Below, piece by piece: positions 46,301 through 54,454 of a stretch of DNA of 64,000 nucleotides; the stretch's first letter is position 1; each line of letters starts with the position of its first letter. Below the pieces are notes generated by a model. That model ran no database searches. It saw only the letters and a list, made by a program, of their open reading frames with translations, and had not been told where the DNA came from. A program made the translations under genes and the position numbers. Origin of the DNA: NORP259 sp041398705 (GTDB taxonomy: Bacteria > Planctomycetota > UBA1135 > GCA-002686595). The stretch spans positions 1-64,000 of the forward strand of contig JAWKUI010000014.1 of the NCBI GenBank assembly GCA_041398705.1, given 5' to 3'.

Positions 46301-46841
46301 TCTGGTTCGCGTCCCACTCCGCATCGCTGTCCGGTTCGAGGTCCTCGTAGATGCGCGCGAGGGCGTAACGCGTGGCCAGGTCGGCCGGTTGCTGCTGGTT
46401 GAGTTCTTCGAGCAGCGTGCGTGCCTGCGGGAGCTGATCGAGGCTGTTGGTGGCGAGGCGCGCGCGCAGCCAGAGGGCGGCGGGGAGTTCGGGGCCCTGG
46501 GCCTTGGCCCGGTCGAGCAGCACCTCCGCTTGGCCGGGCATGCCCGCCTGCAATTCGATGGTGGCGGCGCGCACGAGATCCGCCGCTTCGGCGCGCGGGT
46601 CGCTGGCCACCGGGGCCATGGCGGCGCGGGCTTGCGGCCACTCTTCGAGCACGGCGTGGTGTGCGCTGCGTTCCCAGGCCAAGGTGCGCGCCTGCTGCCA
46701 GGCGGCGGCGGAATCCGCGGCCTGTTCGGAGGGGTTGCCGGAGTCCGCCGGTGTGGGCGCCGGGGGCGGGGTCTCCTTCTTGCCGCAGGCGGCGATGAAC
46801 AGGGGCAGGAGCAACCAGGGGGCGGGGCGGAACGCGTTCAT
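43344..46841 (-). CDS. Large FG-GAP/VCBS and ASPIC-UnbV lipoprotein with N-terminal TPRs
   Basis: 1165 residues from the ATG complementary to 46839-46841, which gives a lipoprotein signal (WLLLPLFIAACGKKE; lipobox IAAC). Residues about 40-250 are TPR-like helices (AEVLLDRAKAQGPELPAALW; LATRYALARIYEDL). Residues about 280-600 hold FG-GAP/VCBS-type repeats with Ca2+-loop aspartates (DLDGDHLADLFWLDQEG, DYDHDGDLDVLAVGDFGLRM, DFDGDGVVDLLYRDATG). An ASPIC/UnbV domain follows near 640-700 (DVVRVTWPNGVRQSNLDVEA). The C-terminal 450 residues are beta-rich and unassigned (FLYSWNGERYEFISDVLGIT). It probably sits on the outer face of a membrane in a surface or particle-binding role. Confidence 0.85.
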   Translation of the reverse strand: MNAFRPAPWLLLPLFIAACGKKETPPPAPTPADSGNPSEQAADSAAAWQQARTLAWERSAHHAVLEEWPQARAAMAPVASDPRAEAADLVRAATIELQAGMPGQAEVLLDRAKAQGPELPAALWLRARLATNSLDQLPQARTLLEELNQQQPADLATRYALARIYEDLEPDSDAEWDANQKRAQDLYRSIFEQGLANGTVWYVSSLYRLYVLSLEDPDPAVTQQYEALWNGVQSIGAKAASVAQLNEGELARLLPPAAGGHRARAVGRMPAWKRLQRLEAPVGGAHNLVARDLDGDHLADLFWLDQEGLLVWRQVQEGTFEAQRVATGAIDGVLAGDLSRDGVLDFLVVRGGDLTLLDGSAGEDGALHYSEVPQQVTLPLAPKDLCWLDYDHDGDLDVLAVGDFGLRMLRNDGAGKIPERGPDQARGGFSDVTESLGVTAGGALTWCAAEDFDRDQDVDFLVGGPGRTLLASSLRSGRFADVTKETLGSDRPDGNRPNLADFDGDGVVDLLYRDATGFTLRFGGPGARKQQLLASPSTDAVCGDLDLDGQLDALWGELPRMGAGFLAVGADVRKPHQLPASPGTTESLLLAELDRSFDGPVQLELLRLTATGVEIWHDPTPAGHGLRVRFQGRKDNADGIGAVVEVRADGGYGRRFLRGPVELFGLGQADYADVVRVTWPNGVRQSNLDVEAGDPFALDEGMGQQSEGLIGSCPFLYSWNGERYEFISDVLGITPLGLPMAPGMLVPPDHDEYVLIRGEQLAPKDGVYELQFTEELREVTYLDRAQLLVVDHPEGTELQPNERFCFPPFPGPEPHLFDTPLAPKRATGSDGQDWTAALAAIDDVHAAPATALRGQFLGLSEPHWIELEFDAARTQGADSLRLVCTGWFYWTDASVNMATAYTPDLDFTPPIFLVPQNGPDGEQWVPIGPPVGFPAGKTKTMVIDVTGMIDASRPRLRILSSLTLYWDALRLAVGDRGGEQRVTKIEASSAHLWQRGFSAPILSADATLPERFDWQVLSAMPRWDQHPGLYTRFGECLPLVQAIDDRFVILGSGDALTLRFDAGQAPPLAPGMRRDYLLFLDGWAKDRDPNTIDALTVEPLPFHGMGSYPYGEDKEFPSGEVHERWRREWNTRPARQAVAPLAQADLEAWLRQAPLPRIENARHQK

Positions 46842-47042
46842 GGGCGGTGCGGGAAGGGGCCGGCGAAACGGCGCGATGGGGGTATTGTCCGCCCCGCGCG
46901 AGGGAGACGCAACCGGCGCCTGCGTTCCGCGGCGTGCATGCCGGCGCATTCCTGTCCGGTGGAAGGGCAGGGGGGCTGCCGTTTTCGGGTTCCCCGGCGC
47001 CTTGTTACTCTGGTGCGGCCCACTTCCCACTTTGCCCGCTCT

Positions 47043-49298
47043 GTGAAGACAACGCGCCTCGAACGGATCCTCGCCCTGGTGTTCCTGCTGTGTGCCGGCG
47101 GGCTCTGGTACTGGGTGCGCACGGGAGCGGGGCTACCGCAGGTCGAGCCGCGCACGGCAGCGCCGGAAGTGTTCTCCGCCGAGCGGGCCTGGGATGTCCT
47201 GCGCCGCGTGCTGCCCGAGCCGGTTCCGCACGCGATGGGCAGCGCCGCCGGTGCGGCGGTGCGCGAGCGGCTGGGGCAGGAACTGCGCGGGCTGGGCGTC
47301 GAGGTCGAGGTCCAGGATACGTGGGTCACGAGCGCGGATCCGCGCGGGGGGCGCCAGAGTCTGGCGCGGGTGCGCAACCTCATCGGCCACTTGCCCGCCG
47401 CCGAACCGGGGCCCGAGGTGCTGCTGCTTGCGCACTACGACTCGGTGGCGGCGGGGCCGGGGGAGAACGATGACTTGGCGGGCTGCGTGGCTTGGATCGA
47501 AGCCCTGCGTGCTTGGCTGGCCGCCGATTCGCGACCTCCGGTGGGGATCTGGATCCTGTTCAGCGAAGGCGAAGAGCTCGGACTGTTCGGCGCGCGCGCA
47601 TTTGCGGAGCAGCACCGAGCCATGGAATCGATCGGGTTGGTGATCAACCTCGAAGCCCGCGGCTCGAGCGGCGCGAGCCGGCTGTTCGAAACCGGCCCGG
47701 GCAATCGGCGCTGGGTCGACCTGTATGCGCGCCACGCGTCGCGGCCTTCCGCCAGTTCGCTTTCGGTGGAGGTCTACCGCCGTATGCCGAACGGCAGCGA
47801 CTTGTCGGTGTTCCTCGAGCGGGGGCTCGCGGGATGCAACTTCGCCTACATCGGCGAGTGGTCGGCGTACCACTCGCCGGCGGACCGGGTCCTGCCGGAC
47901 GCACTGGGCAGCCTGCAACACCACGGCGAGAATGCGATGGCGATGCTGCGCGGGTTGGCGCAGCAGCCGGAGATCCTGGCGCGGCCGGGGGAGCCTGAGG
48001 AGCCGGATCTAGTGCACATGGATGTGCTTGGGCGGTTCCTGCTGCGGTACACGCCGCGGACGGGTTTCCTGATGGCCGTGTTGGCGTTGGCCTTGGCCCT
48101 GGTCGCCAGCGCCCGCGTGTATCGGCTCGGTGCGCGGGTCCGGCGCGGTGTTTGGATCATACTTGTGCTCGTCTGCGCGTTGGCCTTGCCGCCGTTGCTC
48201 GCATGGATCGCGCATGATCTGTTGGCGGGATCCCTGGCGACGGGGGCCCAGAAACCCGGCCCGGTCTTCTGGTCCCGGCAAGGCCTGGCCGCCGCGTTCT
48301 ACCTGGCGGCGGCGTGCCTCGCCTGGGTGCCCGGCACCTGGTTGCCGCGCACGCTGCGCGGTCCGGGGTTCGTGCTCGCGTGGGCGTGGTTGTTGGTGTT
48401 GCTGGGCCTCGTTGGATCGTTGGAGATTCCCGGTGCGGCGTTCCCCGCCGGACTGCCCGCGCTGGGGCTCACTGCCGGATTGGCCCTCACTCCAGTACGC
48501 TTTTGGACTTTGGTTTCGGGCTTCGTTTCGCTGCTTTGCCTGGTGATCTGGGTGCCCTTGCACGGGGCGTTGCTCGATGCCTTCGGCTTTGACGGGGCGC
48601 CCCAGGTGCTCGCCCCCCTGGCGTTGACCGGCGCCGGGGTCTTGCCTGCGCTCTGGACCCTGATGCGGCCCGCGCGCACGGTGTGCGCGGTGGGGGCCGT
48701 CTTGACCCTGCTGCTCGTGGCGGGGCTGTTGCACACCAGCGGACCGTACACCTCCGGGCGGCCGGCGAAGTTGAATGTGGTCCTGTCGGGATCGGCGCTG
48801 GAGCCGCAAGTGCAGATCCCATGGCCCGCGGGAATCGAACACCGCGCGCGACCGGAGTTCAGCGAGCTCCAGCAGTGGTGGCAGGCGGACGCGGATTCTG
48901 CGCCATCGGCAATGCAGTGGCAGTGGTTGCCCGATCCCGAGCCGGGCGTGCGTCGGGCGCGCGTGACCATGGCGCGCGGGGACCAGGCGTTGTTCTTCGA
49001 AGCGCAGGAGACCGAATGGATCCGAATCGCCGGTGTGCAATCCCAGCCCGGCCATGGCGGGGTCTGGATCCTTGGCGCGGGGGTGGAACCGTTCGAACTG
49101 GACTTGCCCCTGGAGCCGGGACGCCAGGAGGTGCACTTCGACTGCGCCGTGGGGGGCCTGCCGGCGGGGCTTGCGGAGTGGTACGGGGCGCTGGATCTGC
49201 CGGTCGTGCCGCGGCACCGGGGGCACGAGTGGCATGTGCGTATGCAGGTGGGTTTGCCGGAAGTGCGCGAGCCGGATCCCGCGGTTGACTCGAAATAG
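47043..49298 (+). CDS. M28-family metallopeptidase with multiple TM helices
   Basis: 751 residues from GTG 47043. One N-terminal TM helix (LERILALVFLLCAGGLWYWV) is followed by an M28 zinc-aminopeptidase domain at about 60-320. The metal ligands are placed as expected: LLLAHYDSVAAGPGENDDLA (His, Asp), ILFSEGEELGLFGARAFAEQ (catalytic Glu and ligand Glu), and a final His in SAYHSPADR. About eight TM helices come next (FLMAVLALALALVASARVYR onward), then a soluble beta-rich C-domain. This resembles the FXNA/ERMP1-like M28 architecture. The active site should face the periplasm and trim N-terminal residues of exported peptides; the substrate is unknown. It leads a plus-strand run of four genes. Confidence 0.88.
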   Translation: MKTTRLERILALVFLLCAGGLWYWVRTGAGLPQVEPRTAAPEVFSAERAWDVLRRVLPEPVPHAMGSAAGAAVRERLGQELRGLGVEVEVQDTWVTSADPRGGRQSLARVRNLIGHLPAAEPGPEVLLLAHYDSVAAGPGENDDLAGCVAWIEALRAWLAADSRPPVGIWILFSEGEELGLFGARAFAEQHRAMESIGLVINLEARGSSGASRLFETGPGNRRWVDLYARHASRPSASSLSVEVYRRMPNGSDLSVFLERGLAGCNFAYIGEWSAYHSPADRVLPDALGSLQHHGENAMAMLRGLAQQPEILARPGEPEEPDLVHMDVLGRFLLRYTPRTGFLMAVLALALALVASARVYRLGARVRRGVWIILVLVCALALPPLLAWIAHDLLAGSLATGAQKPGPVFWSRQGLAAAFYLAAACLAWVPGTWLPRTLRGPGFVLAWAWLLVLLGLVGSLEIPGAAFPAGLPALGLTAGLALTPVRFWTLVSGFVSLLCLVIWVPLHGALLDAFGFDGAPQVLAPLALTGAGVLPALWTLMRPARTVCAVGAVLTLLLVAGLLHTSGPYTSGRPAKLNVVLSGSALEPQVQIPWPAGIEHRARPEFSELQQWWQADADSAPSAMQWQWLPDPEPGVRRARVTMARGDQALFFEAQETEWIRIAGVQSQPGHGGVWILGAGVEPFELDLPLEPGRQEVHFDCAVGGLPAGLAEWYGALDLPVVPRHRGHEWHVRMQVGLPEVREPDPAVDSK

Positions 49299-49404
49299 CC
49301 CCTGGATGGGCGCTCGCTGACCCTTCCGGGGACGCCGCGCCGGAACCCGGCAGCGGCGGTGTATGCTGCGCGGGGCCCGCACCATCCGCCTTCCCGCCCC
49401 TTCC

Positions 49405-51495
49405 ATGGATCCGAATTCCCCTGCGCCTGGAACCGAACTGCCGGGGAGTGGCCGTACTGGCCGCTTCTGGATGGGCTTGGCCCTGGTGCTGTTGCTCGCG
49501 GCCGGGGTGCGCCTAGTTTTTGGATTCGAGCGGCTGCATTCGCTCGATCTGCAGGTGCCCGCCATCGACGCGGCGTATCACGACGCATGGGCGCGGCACT
49601 TGGCGGGCTTGCCCGAGCGCCTTCCTGAAGGCACGGCGGATGCGTCGATCTTCGATGGCCCCAGCTTGCGGCCGGTGGGCTACGGGTGGTTCCTGGCCGG
49701 TGTCTATCGGCTGAGCGGCGGCAGCATCGAAGCGGCGCTCTGGGTGCAGCTCGGCCTGGGCCTGCTTTCGGTGGGGGTGCTCTACGCGATGGTGGCGCGA
49801 CGCGCGCCGGCGTGGGTGGCCGCACTCGCGGCGGGGCTGTTGGGTTTGCACTTTGCGCCGCTGTACTTCGAAGGCGAGTTGCACGCGACGGCGTTGTTCC
49901 AGTTGCTTTCGCTCGCCGGGCTGTGGGCGGTGATGGCGGCGTGGGATCGGCCAGCGGTCTGGCGTACGGGGCTCGCGGGGCTACTACTCGGACTCGCGGC
50001 GCTGGTGCGGCCCAACGCGTTGCTGCCGGCGGGGCTCCTGTGGTTGTTCCTCGCCGTGTTCGCCTGGCGCGGCGCCTTCAAGACCCGCGCGCGCCTGGCG
50101 GGGGCCATGGCCGCCGGGATCCTGCTCGGCGTGTTGCCCGCAGGGGTGCGCAACTGGCGCGCAGGGGGCGAATGGATCGGAATGACCGCGACGAGCGGCA
50201 TCAACCTGTACTTGGGCCAAGGGCCGGGCGCCGATGGGCTCATCGACTCGGACCTGGGCGAACTCGGCCGTTTCCGGACCTGCTACGACTATCCCGCGGT
50301 GCATGCGGCGTTGGAGCGCAAGCTCGGCAAGACGATGTCGCCCGGGCAGGTGAACGATTGGTTCGCGGCCCAAGGGCGAGCGCAGGTGCTGGAGGCGCCG
50401 GGACGCGCGGCGGGTCTGATGTTGCGCAAGGCGGGGCTGTTGCTGCACCCAGAGGAGATCGCGCACAACAAGGAAGTCGCGGTGGAGCGCAGCGCCTCGC
50501 CGCTGCTGGGCTGGTTGCCGATGCCCTTTGCTGCGTTGCTGGGCGCGGTGCTTTGGGGGCTCGGTGGACTCGTGGCTGCGGGCCGAGTCGGGCGCATCCG
50601 CAGCAACGCCGACCGTGGCATGCGGCGGCTGCTCGAAGTGCATGGCCTTTGGATCGTGGGCAGCGCGCTTTCGCTGCTGCCGTTTTTCGCCGCGAGCCGC
50701 TACCGCACGCCGCTGATCCCGTCGCTGCTCGTGGTGGTGGCGGTGGGCGCCTGGTACTGGTTCGCACGCATCGACAACCGGCGCGTGGCCTATGGGGCGC
50801 TCGCCGTTTCGCTGGCCCTCGGGTTCGGCATCGGCGCGCTGTTGCGGCCCCTGTACGCCGGGCCCTTTCCGCACCGCTGGCACCTGGACCGGGCCATGGC
50901 GGCGGCGGACCTGGGCCGACTCGACGAAGCACGCGCGGAGCTGGATCAGGCCCTCGAAGCCGCGCCTTTGGACCCGGCGGTACGCAACGAAGCCGCGAAA
51001 CTCGCCCTGCGCGCTTCGCGCTGGGAGGACGCGCGTTTGGGGTTCGAGGCGGTGATCGCGGCGGATCCGCGCAACGGCGGCGCCCTCTTCAACCTCGGTT
51101 GGCTGGCGCAGCGCGAAGGCCGCGCGGCGGCCGCGCTTGAGTATTACCGGCGTGCCTTCGCCGCCGCGCCGGACCTGAACCAGGCGCGCCTGGGCCACGC
51201 GCAACTCGTGCGCCAGCTCGCCACCGATCCCGATCCGCGCCGGCGCGACGGGGCGGCGGCGCTCAAGGCCATGCAGGCCTGGCTTGGGGACGCGGTGCCG
51301 CGCGCCGAGGAGTGGGAATTGCTCGGGGCCTGCCAGGCGGAGGTGGGGGACTTTGCGGCGGCGCTCGAAAGCGTGCGCCGCGCCGGGGAGGCGGCCGGGC
51401 CCCAGGCCGGGGATTCCGCCCTGCTGCGCCGCCTCGAATCCGAACGGGCGCGTTACGCTGAACAGAAGCCCCTGCGGCTGGCACCGATCCAATGA
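49405..51495 (+). CDS. GT-C glycosyltransferase-like membrane protein with C-terminal TPRs
   Basis: 696 residues from ATG 49405 (an upstream ATG at 49363 is possible). It has about ten TM helices. After the first helix a periplasmic loop carries an acidic motif (VPAIDAAYHDAWARHLAGLP), as in PMT/ArnT-type GT39 enzymes, where an early aspartate is catalytic. The large second loop (SGINLYLGQGPGADGLIDSD) and TM series (LGLAALVRPNALLPAGLLWL) also fit. From about residue 505 the protein is soluble, with three TPR units (AAADLGRLDEARAELDQALE, LFNLGWLAQREGRAAAALEY). It likely transfers a sugar from a polyprenyl donor on the outer face. It overlaps the next gene by ATGA, so translation is coupled. Confidence 0.8.
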   Translation: MDPNSPAPGTELPGSGRTGRFWMGLALVLLLAAGVRLVFGFERLHSLDLQVPAIDAAYHDAWARHLAGLPERLPEGTADASIFDGPSLRPVGYGWFLAGVYRLSGGSIEAALWVQLGLGLLSVGVLYAMVARRAPAWVAALAAGLLGLHFAPLYFEGELHATALFQLLSLAGLWAVMAAWDRPAVWRTGLAGLLLGLAALVRPNALLPAGLLWLFLAVFAWRGAFKTRARLAGAMAAGILLGVLPAGVRNWRAGGEWIGMTATSGINLYLGQGPGADGLIDSDLGELGRFRTCYDYPAVHAALERKLGKTMSPGQVNDWFAAQGRAQVLEAPGRAAGLMLRKAGLLLHPEEIAHNKEVAVERSASPLLGWLPMPFAALLGAVLWGLGGLVAAGRVGRIRSNADRGMRRLLEVHGLWIVGSALSLLPFFAASRYRTPLIPSLLVVVAVGAWYWFARIDNRRVAYGALAVSLALGFGIGALLRPLYAGPFPHRWHLDRAMAAADLGRLDEARAELDQALEAAPLDPAVRNEAAKLALRASRWEDARLGFEAVIAADPRNGGALFNLGWLAQREGRAAAALEYYRRAFAAAPDLNQARLGHAQLVRQLATDPDPRRRDGAAALKAMQAWLGDAVPRAEEWELLGACQAEVGDFAAALESVRRAGEAAGPQAGDSALLRRLESERARYAEQKPLRLAPIQ

Positions 51496-52865
51496 ACTGC
51501 TACCCGACGAAGTCCCGTCTGTCCCTGCTGGCCGCGCTCGTGGCCGGACTGTTCCTCACCGGCTGCGGGAGCAAACCCAAACGACCGAACGTGCTCTGGA
51601 TCGTGGTGGACACGATGCGCGCCGACCGGCTGGGCGGGGAGCGCAACCTGACGCCGTACATGGACCGTTTGGCGGCGCGCGGGGCGCGCTTTGATCACGC
51701 CTACAGCCAAGCGCCTTGGACCCTGCCATCGATCGCGTCGATGATGACCTCCCTGCATCCCAAGGAGCACGGGGCCGGGGGGCGCCTCGGGCAGTTCACC
51801 GCGGTGCGCAAGGAAGTGCCTACCGCGCCGGCGACCTTTGCGCGCGCGGGGTACCAGACCCATGCGATCGTCAACGTGGAGTTCCTGAAGACGACGTACG
51901 GCGTCACGCGGGACTTCCAGTCGGTGGACGTCGAGTCCTACAACAACAACGTCGAGGTGCGCAACGCGACTCGCACCACCGATACGGCCTTGGACTACAT
52001 GCGCGGCGCGGAAAAGGACAAGCCGTTCTTCTTGCTGCTGCACTACTTCGACATCCACGCGGTCTACGACCCGCCCCAGCCCTTCCGCGAGCGCTACGCG
52101 GCGCCACCCGACAAAGCCGACGGTCCCGACCGCACCCTGTTCGGTACGCGCGAACACATGATGGCGCTGCGGGCCGGGAAACTGTCGCTCACCCCGGATT
52201 GGGTGCAGCGTGCGTCGATGTTGTACGACGGCGAAGTCGCGTACACCGACTCGCAGATCGGGCGCTTGATGGACGGGCTGCGCGAGCTCGGCCTCGAGGA
52301 CGATACGATCGTGGTTTTGTGCGGCGACCACGGCGAGGAATTCCTCGACCACGGCGGTTTCGAACACGGCCACACGGTCTACGACGAGCTGATCCACGTG
52401 CCGCTGGTGATGGCGGGCCCGGGCATCGCCGGGGGCAAGGTGGTCGAACCTACCGTGCGCATGATCGATGTGTTGCCGACCCTGTGCGAGTGGGCCGACG
52501 TGGGGCCCGAGCGCACCTTCGTCGGGCACAGCCTGATGCCGATGCTCCAGGGCACGGGCGGCGCGTCGCGGCCGGTTCTGAGCCACGGGAACATGTGGGG
52601 CGAGCCCCATACGGCGTGGCGCAGCGGCGACTGGAAGTTGATCGTCGCCGGCGACGGCCACCGCGAGCTGTTCGACATGCGCGCGGACCCGAAGGAACTC
52701 GAGAACCGCGCGGCGGGCGAGGTGCCGCGGGCGGATGAAATGGCGCAGCGCCTGCACGAACTCGAGGATGCGATGGCACGCCTCGGCAGCGGGGCGGCGG
52801 TGCAATTGACCGAGGCGGAACGGGAGCGGCTGCGGTCGTTCGGGTATGGGGGCGGCAAGGACTAG
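51492..52865 (+). CDS. Sulfatase-superfamily lipoprotein without the formylglycine Cys
   Basis: A 457-residue lipoprotein (LAALVAGLFLTGCGSKPK; lipobox LTGC). Alkaline-phosphatase/sulfatase superfamily features: first metal strand RPNVLWIVVDTMRADRL (Asp40), active-site segment YSQAPWTLPSIASMMTS, and second metal site VVLCGDHGEEFLDHGGFEHG with paired Asp and His. At the nucleophile position the C-x-P-S-R of true sulfatases is replaced by WTLPS, which offers Thr77. That is typical of phosphatase- or phosphoglycerol-transferase-like members, so sulfate ester hydrolysis by formylglycine is not expected. It is coupled to the GT-C gene by a 4-base overlap and overlaps the next gene by 20 bases. It may modify the glycan or lipid product of the upstream transferase. 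Confidence 0.85.
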   Translation: MNCYPTKSRLSLLAALVAGLFLTGCGSKPKRPNVLWIVVDTMRADRLGGERNLTPYMDRLAARGARFDHAYSQAPWTLPSIASMMTSLHPKEHGAGGRLGQFTAVRKEVPTAPATFARAGYQTHAIVNVEFLKTTYGVTRDFQSVDVESYNNNVEVRNATRTTDTALDYMRGAEKDKPFFLLLHYFDIHAVYDPPQPFRERYAAPPDKADGPDRTLFGTREHMMALRAGKLSLTPDWVQRASMLYDGEVAYTDSQIGRLMDGLRELGLEDDTIVVLCGDHGEEFLDHGGFEHGHTVYDELIHVPLVMAGPGIAGGKVVEPTVRMIDVLPTLCEWADVGPERTFVGHSLMPMLQGTGGASRPVLSHGNMWGEPHTAWRSGDWKLIVAGDGHRELFDMRADPKELENRAAGEVPRADEMAQRLHELEDAMARLGSGAAVQLTEAERERLRSFGYGGGKD

Positions 52866-54372
52866 CGGTCCAGGGCGGGGGCGCGCGGCGGCTTTGGTAT
52901 TGGCCGCCGCGTTGCTGGGGCTTGGAATTTGGGTGTTGTGGCCACAGGAAGGCTTGCAGCCATCGGGACTGCATGCCGCAATGGCCGGAGAGCCTGCCGC
53001 AGACGACGTGCCGCTGGCTTCAGCGGGGCTGGTCGGAGGGGAAGTGGCGCGGGAGGCTTCGCCGCGGATCGCCGCTGGTGAACCGAAGAGGGCAAGTGTG
53101 GCGATTGCCAGCCCATCGCCGGAGCACGCGGAGGTCTTCGGTACGGCGATGTTTCCTTGGGGAACACCGGTGCCAAGCGGAAGTCTGCGGTTCAGCCGCG
53201 AGAACGATCCCGCGATGCAAGTGCGGATGGGGGCGGGGGGGCCTCCGATCGAGTACCGCGGGCCGACCGGGGAACTGACTGCCGGCAGATTCTCCACTGG
53301 TCCTCTTCCCACCGGAGACCTGTACCTTTGGTTTGGCCTCGGGAACCACGTCTGGAAGCCAGTTCCCGTGAAGGCACTGCAAGCGGGTGAAGTGCGCCGC
53401 GCGGACATCGTTGTGGATCCAGGACCCTGCTTGCATGGGCGAGTGACCTTCCACAATGGCCAGCCGGCTCCGGCCTTGGAAGTGCGCTTCTACTGCGGGA
53501 GTTGTGACTCACCGGAATGCCGGCAGAAGAGCCGGGTCACCTCCACCGGCCAGGATGGCCGTTTTCTGTTGTTACCGATGGATGGCCACGAGCGCGGAAC
53601 TCTGATGATCTCCGGGCGCTGGCCCAGGGACGTACGGCCCGCGGGAATGGTTCCGGATAGCGACCGTGAGATCCGGTGGCGCCGTTGGAGCCGGCCGGAG
53701 CTTTGCGAGAACGATGTGTTCCCCGGGCCTGCCTGGGAACTCGTCATGGCAGAGCCTACCGCAGGGCGAGTTTGGGAAGGACGAATGATCGATGACCAAG
53801 GCCAAGCGGTGACCCGGGCAACGATCCGCGTGCAAGGTTCGGAAACTCTCGTAGACGATTCCGGGGGCCGATTCCATCTAATGGATGTGCCCGATCGCCC
53901 GTATGTTGTGGTGCAGGCGGAAGGCTGCTTGCGGCTGTATTGGAGCGGCCTCAGCGCGGCGGACCTACCGGAAACCCTTGTTCTGAAACGAGGGGTGCGC
54001 TGGTCGGCCCGGTTGGTGGATGCGAGTGGACTCGGCACGCAATCGAGGCTGTACATCACCCGGACACAGGAAAGCCCGTCGGTTCCTGGAAACCCTTTCG
54101 GCGAGCCGAGTGTCGAAGTGGAAGTGGCGGAGAGCACAGAGGATGGGGACATTGGCGGTCTGCTCCTGGCTGGGCAGTGGTCCGTTTTCGTCAAACCCGA
54201 GTCGGCTGGAGGGCCTGCTGCACGGGCCCTAGGTGAACCCCCCATGGGCAGTAACAACCATCCGGTCCAGTATTCCCATGGGGCCTGGGCTCCCGACTGG
54301 AAGTGGGTCGGGACGTTCACCCTTGCCGCCGGGGAGCAGCTCTCCCTGGGCACGATCACCGTGCCGCGCTGA
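52846..54372 (+). CDS. Carboxypeptidase-regulatory-like exported protein
   Basis: 508 residues from ATG 52846, overlapping the sulfatase-like gene by 20 bases. An N-terminal membrane anchor (AAALVLAAALLGLGIWVLWP) precedes a linker and several CarboxypepD_reg-like beta modules (HGRVTFHNGQPAPALEVRFY; TGQDGRFLLLP; GRMIDDQGQAVTRATIRVQG). A small Cys-rich insertion, CGSCDSPEC, could bind metal or form disulfides. No enzymatic site is visible. It is the last gene of the four-gene run and ends before a 21-bp perfect inverted repeat. The architecture matches the proteins at 29.9 kb and 4.5 kb and the external part of the sigma fusion. Confidence 0.75.
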   Translation: MGAARTSGPGRGRAAALVLAAALLGLGIWVLWPQEGLQPSGLHAAMAGEPAADDVPLASAGLVGGEVAREASPRIAAGEPKRASVAIASPSPEHAEVFGTAMFPWGTPVPSGSLRFSRENDPAMQVRMGAGGPPIEYRGPTGELTAGRFSTGPLPTGDLYLWFGLGNHVWKPVPVKALQAGEVRRADIVVDPGPCLHGRVTFHNGQPAPALEVRFYCGSCDSPECRQKSRVTSTGQDGRFLLLPMDGHERGTLMISGRWPRDVRPAGMVPDSDREIRWRRWSRPELCENDVFPGPAWELVMAEPTAGRVWEGRMIDDQGQAVTRATIRVQGSETLVDDSGGRFHLMDVPDRPYVVVQAEGCLRLYWSGLSAADLPETLVLKRGVRWSARLVDASGLGTQSRLYITRTQESPSVPGNPFGEPSVEVEVAESTEDGDIGGLLLAGQWSVFVKPESAGGPAARALGEPPMGSNNHPVQYSHGAWAPDWKWVGTFTLAAGEQLSLGTITVPR

Positions 54373-54390
54373 GCGGGGCAGGGAAATCCA

Positions 54391-54437
54391 CAATGCAGCC
54401 GGGGCCCGTGTGTGAAACACGGGCCCCGGCTGCATTG
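54391..54437. terminator. 21-bp perfect inverted repeat, bidirectional terminator
   Basis: Arms 54391-54411 and 54417-54437 are exactly complementary (starting CAATGCAGCCGGGGCC), with loop GTGAA. It lies between the convergent genes ending at 54372 and 54455. This is unusually long and perfect for a terminator. Confidence 0.8.
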
Positions 54438-54454
54438 GCGTCGTAGACGGTAGC

